A stretch of 64,000 bases of DNA from Candidatus Halocynthiibacter alkanivorans (GTDB lineage Bacteria > Pseudomonadota > Alphaproteobacteria > Rhodobacterales > Rhodobacteraceae). The notes beneath the pieces are model-generated. The model was given only the letters and a program-made list of their open reading frames with translations, was not told the origin of the DNA and did not search any database. The translations under genes were made by a program, and so were the position numbers. Location: NCBI RefSeq assembly GCF_003333265.1, contig NZ_QOLB01000117.1:1-64000 (forward strand). Direction: 5' to 3'. The first letter of the stretch is position 1. Every line of letters begins with the position of its first letter. Of this stretch, positions 55,749-64,000 are shown one piece after another.

Positions 55749-56633
55749 TCAGTTCTTTTTAATGTTGGGACAGCGCACCCGGATGCGTTTGATCCGGCGT
55801 GGATCCGCATCCACAATTTCAAATTCAAGCCCCGAATAATGCGGGATCACTTCGCCACGCACCGGCAGCCGGCCGGCGAGCATAGAGACCAGGCCTCCGA
55901 GCGTATCAATTTCGTCATCTTCCGCATCTGTGGCCAGATCCAGCCCCAGCACAGATTCAAATTCTTCCAGCGGGGTTTTGGCCTGAGCCAGGTAGACACC
56001 CGGTTTTTCCTCGGTCCAGAGCGTGTCTTCTTCGACATCATGCTCGTCTTCGATGGCGCCCAGAACCTGTTCGATCAGGTCTTCAATGGTCACCAGGCCG
56101 TCGACACCGCCATATTCATCGATCACCAGTGCCATATGCATGCGTTCGCTCTGCATTTTCTGCAGCAGAACACCGATTGGCATCGAGGGTGGCGCAAACA
56201 GCAAGGGCCGCACCAGCCGGTTGATGTTGAAATCCTTGTCTTCGCCGTTAAAGCCGTAACGCAGGGCGAAATCTTTCAGGTGAATCATGCCCACGGGCGT
56301 GTCCAGCGTATCGGCATAGACTGGCAGCCGCGACAACCCGCTGCCGCGAAACACCGCCAGCAGTTCTTCAGGCGAGATATCCTCAGACACAGACACGATG
56401 TCCGCACGCGGCAGGGCCACATCTTCCAGCCGCAGGCTGCGCAAGCTGGCCATGCCCAGAGGCATGGTGGCACTCACAGAGGCGCCATTGGCACTGGCGC
56501 CACTGCTGACAGGGCCGGAGGTATCTTCAGATGAGAATGCATCCGCGAGACGGGCAAAAAAGCCGCGTTCCGGAGCGTGGTTTGATCCCTGCGCGCCCAG
56601 CGCTGCAGTAGAGGATCCGTCGGTGTCGTCCAT
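55749..56633 (-). CDS. corC: HlyC/CorC-type CBS-domain protein (294 aa)
   Basis: A low-complexity N-terminal part (about 1-60) is followed by two CBS domains (PRADIVSVSEDISPEELLAVF, LVIDEYGGVDGLVTIEDLIE) and a CorC_HlyC C-terminal domain (TPLEEFESVLGLDLATDA, LPVRGEVIPHYSGLEFEIVD). The family has been tied to Mg/Co export. The stop touches the lnt start. It is unaccompanied by the membrane CNNM-type domain, as usual for CorC. Confidence 0.9.
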   Translation of the reverse strand: MDDTDGSSTAALGAQGSNHAPERGFFARLADAFSSEDTSGPVSSGASANGASVSATMPLGMASLRSLRLEDVALPRADIVSVSEDISPEELLAVFRGSGLSRLPVYADTLDTPVGMIHLKDFALRYGFNGEDKDFNINRLVRPLLFAPPSMPIGVLLQKMQSERMHMALVIDEYGGVDGLVTIEDLIEQVLGAIEDEHDVEEDTLWTEEKPGVYLAQAKTPLEEFESVLGLDLATDAEDDEIDTLGGLVSMLAGRLPVRGEVIPHYSGLEFEIVDADPRRIKRIRVRCPNIKKN

Positions 56634-56672
56634 TGAACCTTTCCAGTGTTTATGCCCCCGGGTGGGGACGCA

Positions 56673-57176
56673 TTACGAATATGGGTCAGACAGGCCCAGG
56701 GTTGCAAGGATTTCCACCTCTAACCCCTCCATCAGGGCCGCGTCTTCTTCACAGATGTGATCATAACCCAACAGATGCAAGACCCCGTGTACCATAAGAT
56801 GGGTTACATGCGCCTTAAACGGCTTGCCGGCCGCATCTGCTTCGCGGGCGCAGGTGTCATACGAGATCGCGATATCGCCCAGTTCTTCGGCCATCACCGT
56901 GCCGGGCTCCGGGCGCTGCGGGGTGCCGCCCGGGGTGGATGCGGCGCGCTCATCAGAGGGCCAGGACAGCACGTTTGTCGGCGTTTCTTTGTCGCGGAAC
57001 TCGGTGTTCAGGACCGCGATACGGGTGTCATCACAGCCCAGCAGCGCGATTTCAAACCCGTCTGCCCCAAAGCCCAGGTGGCTCAGAGTCGCATTTGCTG
57101 CCTGCGCGGCAAGTGTGTCCAGATCTGCCGCGTCCCACCGGGGATCTTCACAGATCGTATCAACCAGTTCGTCCAT
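56673..57176 (-). CDS. ybeY: endoribonuclease YbeY (167 aa)
   Basis: The zinc-binding signature HLMVHGVLHLLGYDHI is complete. GDIAISYDT and RDKETPTNVLSWP lie before it in family order. YbeY matures 16S rRNA ends and takes part in ribosome quality control. ATG 57176 overlaps the end of phoH by 17 bases, so translation is coupled. Length is typical. Confidence 0.95.
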   Translation of the reverse strand: MDELVDTICEDPRWDAADLDTLAAQAANATLSHLGFGADGFEIALLGCDDTRIAVLNTEFRDKETPTNVLSWPSDERAASTPGGTPQRPEPGTVMAEELGDIAISYDTCAREADAAGKPFKAHVTHLMVHGVLHLLGYDHICEEDAALMEGLEVEILATLGLSDPYS

Positions 57177-58218
57177 GTCCTTGCCTCTGCGCCGCTGCGT
57201 GTTCGCTGTCGGCGTCATAAGCTTCGATGATCCGCGCCACAAGGGGGTGGCGGACCACGTCTTTGACGGTGAAATAGTTGAAACTGATCTTGTGGATGCC
57301 CTTGAGCAGACGTTCCGCGTCGCGCAGACCAGAATGGGTGCCGCGTGGCAGGTCGATCTGGGTGCGGTCGCCGGTGATCACCATGCGCGAACCTTCGCCC
57401 AGCCGGGTCAGGAACATTTTCATCTGCATGGTGGTGGCGTTCTGCGCCTCATCCAGCACCACAAAGGCGTTGGACAGGGTGCGGCCGCGCATAAAGGCCA
57501 GCGGCGCGATCTCGATCTTTTTATCCTCGATCAGTTTGGCCACCTGTTTGGAGGGCAAAAAGTCGTTCAGCGCGTCATAAAGCGGCTGCATATAGGGGTC
57601 GATTTTGTCTTTCATGTCGCCGGGCAGGAACCCAAGCCGTTCGCCGGCCTCCACGGCAGGGCGCGACAGGATAATGCGGTCGACCTGGCCCGACAGGAAC
57701 ATCGAGACCGCAACCGCAACCGCGAGATAGGTTTTGCCGGTGCCAGCAGGGCCAATGCCAAAGGCGAGTTCGTTATTAAACAGGCTCTCTACATAGGCTT
57801 TTTGCGCTTCTGTGCGCGGCTCGACCTGTTTTTTGCGGGTCTTGATCTCGACGTTGCCGCCTTTGAACATCTCAATCTGGTCGCCGGCCCGGATGCCGGT
57901 GCCCTTCACGCTGTCGCCCATGCGGATCTGACCGTCAATCTCGCCCTGATCAATACCATCGCCGCGGCCTGATTCCAGTTTGGCGTAGAGATCCTCCAGC
58001 ACATGGGTGGCGGCCTCGACACCGGCGGTGTCGCCATAGACGGCCAGCGCATTGCCGCGCCGTATGATCTGAACGGAAAGTTTCTGCTCTATCCGGGCAA
58101 GATTACTGTCAAATTCGCCGCAGAGGTCGATCAACAGTCGGTTGTCAGGAAATTCCAGCGTGGCGTTCTGGAGGTCAGCCAGGTCTTCAGGTCGATGTGT
58201 AAGTGTGCCGGTGCCCAA
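57160..58218 (-). CDS. phoH: PhoH-family ATPase (352 aa)
   Basis: Start is TTG 58218, five bases after GGAGAG. A KH-like N-terminal region precedes the P-loop domain with FGIGPAGTGKTYLAVAVAV, AVEAGERLGFLPG and FVVLDEAQNATTMQMKMFL. PhoH proteins are RNA-linked ATPases, often next to ybeY. Here both overlap and head the ybeY-corC-lnt series. There is no visible pho box. Confidence 0.9.
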   Translation of the reverse strand: MGTGTLTHRPEDLADLQNATLEFPDNRLLIDLCGEFDSNLARIEQKLSVQIIRRGNALAVYGDTAGVEAATHVLEDLYAKLESGRGDGIDQGEIDGQIRMGDSVKGTGIRAGDQIEMFKGGNVEIKTRKKQVEPRTEAQKAYVESLFNNELAFGIGPAGTGKTYLAVAVAVSMFLSGQVDRIILSRPAVEAGERLGFLPGDMKDKIDPYMQPLYDALNDFLPSKQVAKLIEDKKIEIAPLAFMRGRTLSNAFVVLDEAQNATTMQMKMFLTRLGEGSRMVITGDRTQIDLPRGTHSGLRDAERLLKGIHKISFNYFTVKDVVRHPLVARIIEAYDADSEHAAAQRQGHGRTG

Positions 58219-58326
58219 AAATCTCTCCGCTTGCAGAGGTGTGTTTCAATCATGGTGCCAAGATATTGCGGCGGGCGCAAGACAGAACACAACATAGTCA
58301 GCAGATATCAGCTTACGTGAGGGGTC

Positions 58327-58360
58327 AAAAGAAACGGCCCCCGGAGTGTTCCGGAGGCCG
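58327..58360 (-). terminator. intrinsic terminator after lipoprotein gene
   Basis: On the minus strand CGGCCTCCGG and CCGGGGGCCG form a stem with a short loop, followed by TTTCTTTT. It ends the lipoprotein/OmpA transcript. Confidence 0.8.
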
Positions 58361-58398
58361 CGAAAGAGTGCAGATTGTGATCAATCTCAGCGATTTGA

Positions 58399-58707
58399 TC
58401 AGATCGGGTCGCCCACCGCGGTGCCGAGGCGAAAATTGCCAACGGCAGTGTTGGGCGGCGCGATGCCCGAGCAGACCGGGCGGCCGTCGGGGTCAAGCCG
58501 GGAGGTCAGATAGCCTTCGGTGCCATCATCAATGATCCAGTGGTCACAGCCATCAGAATCAATCCAGATCCCGGCTTTGAGCTCAGAGAGGTCTTTGGAA
58601 TCGACAAAGAGGTCGACCGATTTGTCCAGTTTGGACTGCATCCCGCCGACACAGGCGGACAGGAACAGCGTGGCGGGAAGCAAAAGTGCAGGTTTAAACA
58701 GGATCAT
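58399..58707 (-). CDS. small lipoprotein (102 aa)
   Basis: A lipoprotein signal (ALLLPATLFLSAC, lipobox L-S-A-C) leads to a short mature region with GIWIDSDGCDHWIIDDGTEGY and LDPDGRPVCSG. The same motif occurs in the OmpA-family protein encoded immediately upstream (11 bp), so the two share a domain and probably function together in the outer membrane or periplasm. The motif's role is unknown. Confidence 0.85.
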   Translation of the reverse strand: MILFKPALLLPATLFLSACVGGMQSKLDKSVDLFVDSKDLSELKAGIWIDSDGCDHWIIDDGTEGYLTSRLDPDGRPVCSGIAPPNTAVGNFRLGTAVGDPI

Positions 58708-58718
58708 GATCTTGCTCC

Positions 58719-59297
58719 TCAGCGAATGCAGATGATTTCAACACGGCGATTCTGGGCCATGCCCGCGACGGTGCTGTTGGTGGCTTTGGGCTGACGTTCG
58801 CCAAGGCCGCGCACTTCAGCGACCCGGGCGCCGGCGGCACGGGCGATATTGGCCACCGCATTGGCGCGGTTTTCCGACAGGCGCATATTGTAGGCGTCCG
58901 AGGCGCGGGAATCGGTGTGGCCGACGATGCGGAAGGCCACGGCCTGCTCTTTATTGAAAAAGTCGGTGAGAGAGCGGCGCCCGCTGGCGGAGATCGAATA
59001 TTTGTCGGTGGCAAAAAGCTGATCCGACGGCAACACCGCGCAGATGTTGCTGCGCCGGCACACCGGCCTGCCCTCGCGGTCGAGGCGGTTGTCCATGTAA
59101 CCTTCCCAGCCGTCGTCCATCACCCAGTGCTCACAACCATCGGGGTCAACCCAGATCGCGGGCGTGTAATTTTCGCCCCGCACAACGCGGTTTGTCTCTT
59201 GTGCGAAGACCGCGGAGGTCACGAATGTCAGGATAATTGCCCCGACCGATACAAAGGCGGCCAGCTGGCGGCTGACCTTCAAAATTATGTTAGACAC
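58719..59297 (-). CDS. OmpA-family protein (192 aa)
   Basis: A signal peptide (hydrophobic stretch ending VFAQE) precedes a short domain (AIWVDPDGCEHWVMDDGWEGY, REGRPVCRR) and a C-terminal OmpA/peptidoglycan-binding domain (VGHTDSRASDAYNMRLSENRA, GLGERQPKATN, NRRVEIICIR). The C-terminal domain should hold diaminopimelate of peptidoglycan. The first domain is repeated in the downstream lipoprotein, an unusual pairing. Confidence 0.9.
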   Translation of the reverse strand: MSNIILKVSRQLAAFVSVGAIILTFVTSAVFAQETNRVVRGENYTPAIWVDPDGCEHWVMDDGWEGYMDNRLDREGRPVCRRSNICAVLPSDQLFATDKYSISASGRRSLTDFFNKEQAVAFRIVGHTDSRASDAYNMRLSENRANAVANIARAAGARVAEVRGLGERQPKATNSTVAGMAQNRRVEIICIR

Positions 59298-59519
59298 CGT
59301 AGCACCCCTTGATAAAAATTACTTGTCCCGGCCGAAGTTCCGGAGAAATCGCCCGGCACCGAGTTTCACCGAAAAAATTTAACAAAATCTGGCGACAAGT
59401 GAAGCAAAAACAAGGGTGATGTCGCCGGGGCGGCGACATAGATGCGATTGCAGGCACACTGTTTCCCAAAAGCCTACCAATTCAGACCCTGGTCACAATT
59501 CTGAAGCCTCGTTAACCAG

Positions 59520-60842
59520 TTATATCAGTTCTCCGGCGAGGGAATTGCTTGAGCTGGAGGTGATTCTCACCTGGCGAATCTCGCCGCGGGACACCTCTGG
59601 CGCATAGACATGCACTGCGTGAAGGTGGTCGGATTTGCCCACCATCTGACCCTCGAGACGGCCGGGTTTCTCGAACAAAACATTAACAATACGGCCCACC
59701 ATGGCAAGTTGCGCCGCCTTCTGCTGTTCGCTCAGCAACGCCTGCAGACGCTGCAGCCGGTCGTCCGCTTCAGACGGGTCGACCAGGGCGCGTTCGGCCG
59801 CCGGGGTGCCGGGGCGCGAGGAGTACTTAAAGGAATAAGCCTGGCCATAGTTAACGGCGCGCACCAGGGCGAGCGTGTCCTGGAAGTCTTCTTCGGTCTC
59901 GCCGGGAAAGCCGACGATGAAGTCGCCCGACAGCAGAATATCGGGGCGCGCCGCTCTGATACGTGCGATCACCGACAGGTATTCCGCTGCAGTGTGCTTG
60001 CGGTTCATCAGCTTGAGGATCTTGTCGCTGCCCGACTGAACCGGCAGATGCAGATAGGGCATCAGCTTGTCACAATCGCCATGGGCGGCAATCAGGTCGT
60101 CTTCCATGTCATTGGTATGAGAGGTGGTGAAACGGATGCGCGCCAGCCCGTCAATTTCCGCCAGCTTGCGGATCAGACGCGCCAGGCCCCAGTCTTTGCC
60201 GTCCTCGCCAACCCCATGATAGGCGTTGACGTTCTGGCCCAGCAGAGTGATTTCGCGCACACCACGTTCAACCAGATCGCGGGCTTCGCGCAGGACCCGG
60301 TCCACCGGGCGGCTGACTTCGGCGCCGCGGGTATAGGGCACCACACAGAAGGCACAGAACTTGTCGCAGCCCTCCTGTACCGTCAGGAAAGCGGCGGGGG
60401 CGCGGCGGGCTTTGGGCCGCGCCGGCATATGCTCAAACTTGTCTTCTTCGGGAAAATCGGTGTCCAGCGCCGTGTTGCCTTTGGCGGTCTCTGCCTCAAG
60501 CGCAGGCAGGCGGTGATAGGACTGCGGCCCCACCACCAGGTCCACGGCGGGCTGACGGCGCATGATTTCCGCGCCTTCAGCCTGGGCAACACAGCCGGCA
60601 ACCGCGATTTTCACTTCAGGCCTGGCCGCTTTGAACGCTTTCATCCGCCCCAGCTCGGAATAGACTTTTTCGGCGGCTTTTTCGCGGATGTGACAGGTGT
60701 TGAGCAGGATCATATCCGCATCATCAGGCCTGTCGGTGGTAACATAGCCCGAAGTGCCCAGCGCTTCGGCCATGCGTTCGCTGTCATAGACGTTCATCTG
60801 ACAACCGTAGGTCTTGATGAAAAGCTTCTTTGCGTCCGCCAT
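59520..60842 (-). CDS. miaB: tRNA-2-methylthio-N6-dimethylallyladenosine synthase (440 aa)
   Basis: Three methylthiotransferase parts: UPF0004 domain ([37 protein letters not shown] cysteines), a radical SAM domain with [21 protein letters not shown], and a C-terminal TRAM domain ([21 protein letters not shown]). It thiomethylates A37 of tRNAs reading UNN codons. ATG 60842 begins [13 protein letters not shown]. It stands upstream of phoH, as is common. Confidence 0.95.
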   Translation of the reverse strand: MADAKKLFIKTYGCQMNVYDSERMAEALGTSGYVTTDRPDDADMILLNTCHIREKAAEKVYSELGRMKAFKAARPEVKIAVAGCVAQAEGAEIMRRQPAVDLVVGPQSYHRLPALEAETAKGNTALDTDFPEEDKFEHMPARPKARRAPAAFLTVQEGCDKFCAFCVVPYTRGAEVSRPVDRVLREARDLVERGVREITLLGQNVNAYHGVGEDGKDWGLARLIRKLAEIDGLARIRFTTSHTNDMEDDLIAAHGDCDKLMPYLHLPVQSGSDKILKLMNRKHTAAEYLSVIARIRAARPDILLSGDFIVGFPGETEEDFQDTLALVRAVNYGQAYSFKYSSRPGTPAAERALVDPSEADDRLQRLQALLSEQQKAAQLAMVGRIVNVLFEKPGRLEGQMVGKSDHLHAVHVYAPEVSRGEIRQVRITSSSSNSLAGELI

Positions 60843-60976
60843 GGTTTCGCCCTTTGCCACCTGAATTAAGCGCTGTGTCCTACACCCAACAGGGGCAGAT
60901 CGCAACGCTTGCATTTGTGCCGCGGTTCATGGGAGTTTGAGCCCGGCGCGGCATTGCGCGCGATACAGGGCGTAAC

Positions 60977-61846
60977 ATGCGATATTATAGTCTGAAATCC
61001 TTTTTAAGCGATGGGGGAGACGCCCTGCGCGAGGGGCCGGTCGCAATCATCCTGGTCGAGGATCTGATTGAGGTTGAGACCACCATCCGCCATCACCTGC
61101 ATCTCGGCTTTAAATCGGTGATCGTGCTGGCGCCCGAAGAGCTGGAGCTGGTGGAACTGACCGAAAGTCAGGTGCACCGTGTCACCTGCGCAGTCAATGA
61201 AGAAGCCGCGATGCTCAAAGCGGTCAATGCGATCTGCGCTGCGGCGCCGGGGCTGTGGTTTTTCTACTGTTACAACGCAGAATATCTGTTTTTCCCTTAT
61301 TGCGAAACGCGCAGCATCGGCGAGATGCTGAGTTTCCACACTGAGGAACGGCGAGACGCGATGCTGACCTATGTGGTCGATCTTTACGCCGGGGATCTCG
61401 GCGAATTCCCCGACGCGGTGACGCTGGAAGACGCGCATCTGGACCGGTCGGGTTATTATGCGCTGGGGCGCCATGTGGCCGGAAATCACCACGATATGAA
61501 AGAACGCCAGCTGGATTTTTATGGCGGGCTGCGCTGGCGCTTTGAAGAACATGTCCCGGCGCCGCGCCGCCGCATTGACCGGGTGTCGCTGTTCCGGGCT
61601 CAAGACAGCGTGACCCTGCTGCCGGGTCATGTGTTCAGCGACGAGGAATACAACACCTACGCCTGCCGCTGGCATCACAATCTGACTGCGGCAGTGGCCT
61701 CGTTCCGCACCGCAAAGGCGCTGCGCAGCAACAGCGGATCGCGCGCTGCCATCGACACGTTCAAATGGCATAATTCGGTGCCGTTTGACTGGCATTCCCA
61801 GCAATTACTGGATCTGGGGCTGATGGAACCGGGGCAATGGTTTTAG
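60977..61846 (+). CDS. glycosyltransferase-like hypothetical protein (289 aa)
   Basis: The protein begins with an alpha/beta pattern (EGPVAIILVEDLIEVETTIRHH, LGFKSVIVLAPEEL) and has WFFYCYNAEYLFFPY, which resembles the DxD-like acceptor region of nucleotide-diphospho-sugar transferases, though a clear DxD is absent. It is soluble, with a basic C-terminal half (RVSLFRAQDSVTLLPGHVF, HNSVPFDWHSQQ). The family is uncertain. It is divergent from miaB. Confidence 0.5.
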   Translation: MRYYSLKSFLSDGGDALREGPVAIILVEDLIEVETTIRHHLHLGFKSVIVLAPEELELVELTESQVHRVTCAVNEEAAMLKAVNAICAAAPGLWFFYCYNAEYLFFPYCETRSIGEMLSFHTEERRDAMLTYVVDLYAGDLGEFPDAVTLEDAHLDRSGYYALGRHVAGNHHDMKERQLDFYGGLRWRFEEHVPAPRRRIDRVSLFRAQDSVTLLPGHVFSDEEYNTYACRWHHNLTAAVASFRTAKALRSNSGSRAAIDTFKWHNSVPFDWHSQQLLDLGLMEPGQWF

Positions 61847-62156
61847 CTTGGTGAGGCCGGGTAGTGGTACCGGGCTGTGCCTCCCGGCAGCGTCTCGCTG
61901 AAGTGTCTCGCGGGAGTGTCTCAGGCGGTCATTCCGGTCTGAGGTTCAGGGCGGTGTTTCCGCTCGCAGAGCCGGGCCGCCTCTGGCCCTGGTGCAGGGG
62001 CAAGGGCAAGGGCAAGGACTCCAGATGACCGGTGCCTCCGTTTCAGGCCATGACCGGGCCCTGCCACTGTTGCAGGTGCCAGTGGTCATGACCGGCGCCC
62101 ACGCTACTGGCCAAAACCGCGCCCCTGCCCCTGCCCCGGAACCAGTTATAGTCCTG
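61847..62156. other. intergenic region with short GC-rich repeats
   Basis: About 310 bp between convergent genes. GGGCAA occurs three times in a row at 61998-62015 and a complementary-looking CCCCTGCCCCTGCCC occurs at 62122-62139, which could form an imperfect hairpin. No gene seen. Confidence 0.45.
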
Positions 62157-62861
62157 TCACACCGAGCGGGTCAGCCCGCCGTCGATGCGGATATTCTGGC
62201 CGGTGACATAGGCCGCCACGTCTGAGGCCAGGTAGGAGATCAGCCCGGCGACCTCATCAGAGGTGCCATAGCGTCCCATCGGAATGCGCGCCTTGCGCTC
62301 ATCGGTCTCTGGCAGGCTGTCGATGAAACCGGGCAGCACATTGTTCATGCGCAGATTGTCCGCCGCGTAGCGGTCCGTAAACAGTTTGGTGAAACTGGCC
62401 AGCGCAGCGCGAAATACGCCGGAGGTCGGGAACAGCGGGTCGGGTTCAAAGGTAGCGAAGGTCGAGATGTTGATGATGCTGCCGCCGCCCCGGGCTGCCA
62501 TCAGCGGGGCGACCATGCGCGTGGGCCGGATGACATTGAGCAGATAGAACTCCATGCCCAGATGCCAGTCGTCATCCGAAATCTCCAGCACTTCGCCTTT
62601 GGGTCCATGGCCCGCTGAGTTGACCAGCACATCGATACGCCCCCAGCGCTCTGTCGCCAGATCCACCAGCGCCTGAAGATCGTCAGGCGACTGGTTGGAG
62701 CCGGTGACACCCACACCGCCAAGCTCTTCTGCCAGCGCCTGGCCTTTGCCCGAAGAGGACAGCACCGCGATCCGGTGGCCGTCCGCCGCCAGCCGGCGCG
62801 CGGCGGCAGCGCCAAGCCCGCTGCCGCCGGCGGTGATAAGAGCAACTTTCTGCGTATCCAT
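62157..62861 (-). CDS. SDR-fold protein lacking catalytic Tyr/Lys (234 aa)
   Basis: The N-terminal nucleotide-binding motif TAGGSGLGAAAARRLAADG, the LVNSAGHGPKG strand and the end YLASDVAAYVTGQNIRIDGG match short-chain dehydrogenases. At the active site, where YxxxKAAL is expected, the sequence reads SGVFRAAL, so Tyr is Ser and Lys is Arg. The protein may therefore be a non-catalytic regulator or use a different chemistry. It is divergent from a LysR regulator. Confidence 0.85.
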   Translation of the reverse strand: MDTQKVALITAGGSGLGAAAARRLAADGHRIAVLSSSGKGQALAEELGGVGVTGSNQSPDDLQALVDLATERWGRIDVLVNSAGHGPKGEVLEISDDDWHLGMEFYLLNVIRPTRMVAPLMAARGGGSIINISTFATFEPDPLFPTSGVFRAALASFTKLFTDRYAADNLRMNNVLPGFIDSLPETDERKARIPMGRYGTSDEVAGLISYLASDVAAYVTGQNIRIDGGLTRSV

Positions 62862-62975
62862 AACAACATTCCTTTTGCTAAAGCTTGCGCCAGTCTGATC
62901 CGGTTCTGGCGGCTTGACTAATCATGTCTCATCGCTTCAGGCTGTAGAAAATCTACTGGCTGACATGAGGCAACG

Positions 62976-63842
62976 ATGCGCATACCCAATCTGAACAGCT
63001 TGCGGATGTTTGATGCCGCCGCCCGGCATCTGAACTTCCGGCTGGCCGCCGAAGAGCTGCACCTGAGCCAGGGCGCGGTGGCCCAGCAGGTGCGCCGGCT
63101 GGAGGCAGATCTCGGGGTGGTGCTGTTTCACCGCCAGGCGCGGGGGCTGGCGCTGACGGATCAGGGGCGCAGCTATCACCTGCCGGTGCGCCGGGCGCTG
63201 GCCCTGATTGACGGTGCGACCCGTGCGCTGCACCCGCAGGTGCTGCAGGTGACGCTCAGCGTGCCGCCGTCTTTTGCCGCCAAATGGCTGGTGCCACGGC
63301 TGGCAGAGTTTGCCCGCCAGCACCCGGATATCGATCTGCAGACCGTGGCCAGCGAATCCATCGCCAGTTTCCGCAACGACGGCGTCGATATTGCCATCCG
63401 CCAGGGCTGCCCGCCTTTTGGTGCCGGGCTGCGGGTGGATCTGCTGGCGCCGCTGGATCTCTGCGCCGTCTGCAGTGAGGGTTATGCGACGGAAAGCCCG
63501 GCAGTGCACGCCGCCGGTGATCTGCTGCGTCATCTGCCGGTCCAGGACGGTCACCGCCACTGGGACCGGCTGTTTCACCACCTGCCCCACTGGCCGGAGC
63601 AGCGTATTTTGCAGTTCAACCAGACCGCTCTGGCACTGGAGGCCGCCGCAAATGGCCAGGGTGTGGCGATTGCGCCGCGCATTCTTGTGGAGACCGATCT
63701 GGCCAGTGGCCGGCTGGTACAGCTGTGGCAATTGCCGGTGCAGGATGCCTCTGGTTTTTACGTGGTGTGCCCGGATGATGCCGGTGACAAAACAGCGCAA
63801 AAAAGGCTGACAGGCTGGCTTCTGGCTGAGGCCGGAGCGTGA
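62976..63842 (+). CDS. LysR-family transcriptional regulator (288 aa)
   Basis: N-terminal helix-turn-helix (LRMFDAAARHLNFRLAAEELH, LSQGAVAQQVRRLEADLG) and a periplasmic-binding-like effector domain with VSVPPSFAAKWLVPRLAEFA-type start (LSVPPSFAAKWLVPRL) and SIASFRNDGVDIAIR, a GcvA-like pattern. LysR genes usually control the divergent neighbour, here the SDR-fold gene. The co-inducer is unknown. Confidence 0.9.
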   Translation: MRIPNLNSLRMFDAAARHLNFRLAAEELHLSQGAVAQQVRRLEADLGVVLFHRQARGLALTDQGRSYHLPVRRALALIDGATRALHPQVLQVTLSVPPSFAAKWLVPRLAEFARQHPDIDLQTVASESIASFRNDGVDIAIRQGCPPFGAGLRVDLLAPLDLCAVCSEGYATESPAVHAAGDLLRHLPVQDGHRHWDRLFHHLPHWPEQRILQFNQTALALEAAANGQGVAIAPRILVETDLASGRLVQLWQLPVQDASGFYVVCPDDAGDKTAQKRLTGWLLAEAGA

Positions 63843-63960
63843 CGACCACATCGTTGCCCCTGCTTTACTTTGCGGAAAGCGCACTTATGTATGAGAGCCA
63901 CCACACCGGACCCGCCCGGTTTACAGGGCGGATCGCCCGTTCCAATTGAAAGACCCAAAG

Positions 63961-64000
63961 ATGACCGAGATCAAATCCGGCGACACTGTTCGCATCCATT
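63961..64000 (+). CDS. FKBP-type peptidyl-prolyl isomerase, 5' end
   Basis: The last 40 bases encode MTEIKSGDTVRIH after AAAGA, which matches the start of small FKBP/SlyD-type isomerases (KxGDTVRIHYTG). Only 13 codons are in the window, so the call is tentative. Confidence 0.5.
   Translation, partial: MTEIKSGDTVRIH

Overview
The window looks like the chromosome of a marine or roseobacter-type alphaproteobacterium (Rhodobacteraceae). Three things support this: the run of core genes miaB, phoH, ybeY, corC, lnt, metK, trmB, aroA, cmk, rpsA, ihfB, lapA, trpF and trpB all on the minus strand; a 5' leader of metK that matches the SAM/SAH riboswitch class known from Rhodobacterales; and a class II-like aroA. 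These are judgements from reading the sequence; no database was searched.

Bases 1 to about 23030 form an integrated accessory region next to a tRNA-Ser(GCU) gene (23031-23120, minus). Beside the tRNA lies a P4-type integrase (21693-22880), and further in a second, unrelated tyrosine recombinase with a zinc-ribbon-like segment and an excisionase-like partner (18582-20578). An imperfect direct repeat of about 518 bp (1036-1553 and 18102-18618) brackets the cargo. Each copy ends inside the last codons of the second recombinase and carries a copy of a small unknown gene. Between the repeats are two nuclease-centred gene sets of defence-island style. One is a compact operon (5961 to 3048: DUF4258-like protein, 549-aa unknown, PD-(D/E)XK nuclease). 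The other is a larger set (14010 to 6536: Cas4-like nuclease/exonuclease/SF1 helicase fusion, small unknown, SbcD-like phosphoesterase, SbcC-like ATPase) with a divergent WYL regulator and a HEPN gene (14130-15839). I do not recognise either as a named system. Broken genes and insertion sequences are frequent here: an IS3 fragment, a yaeQ remnant, and an IS21 element with a gutted istA that has replaced the end of an arsC-like gene.

From 23.5 to 42 kb the DNA is ordinary chromosome with small metabolic units: a frameshifted exported protein, an AtuA/DUF4387 pair, a nucleoside hydrolase, ychF, a GST, trpA, phenylalanine hydroxylase with its dehydratase and a divergent Lrp regulator, lldD, an MFS transporter, rplY-pth, two DUF genes, and an unusual operon of two exported proteins with very long aspartate tails followed by a membrane LuxR-type regulator. 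trpB and trpF follow, with a degenerate 24-25 bp tandem repeat at the trpF 3' end.

From 43 to 61 kb is the conserved minus-strand housekeeping block. It is interrupted between cmk and rpsA by about 3 kb of lineage-specific genes (ArsR/SRPBCC pair, membrane protein, GNAT, small protein) and a 9-bp tandem array. The right end holds a glycosyltransferase-like protein, an SDR-fold protein lacking the usual Tyr/Lys catalytic pair with a divergent LysR regulator, and the first codons of an FKBP-type isomerase.
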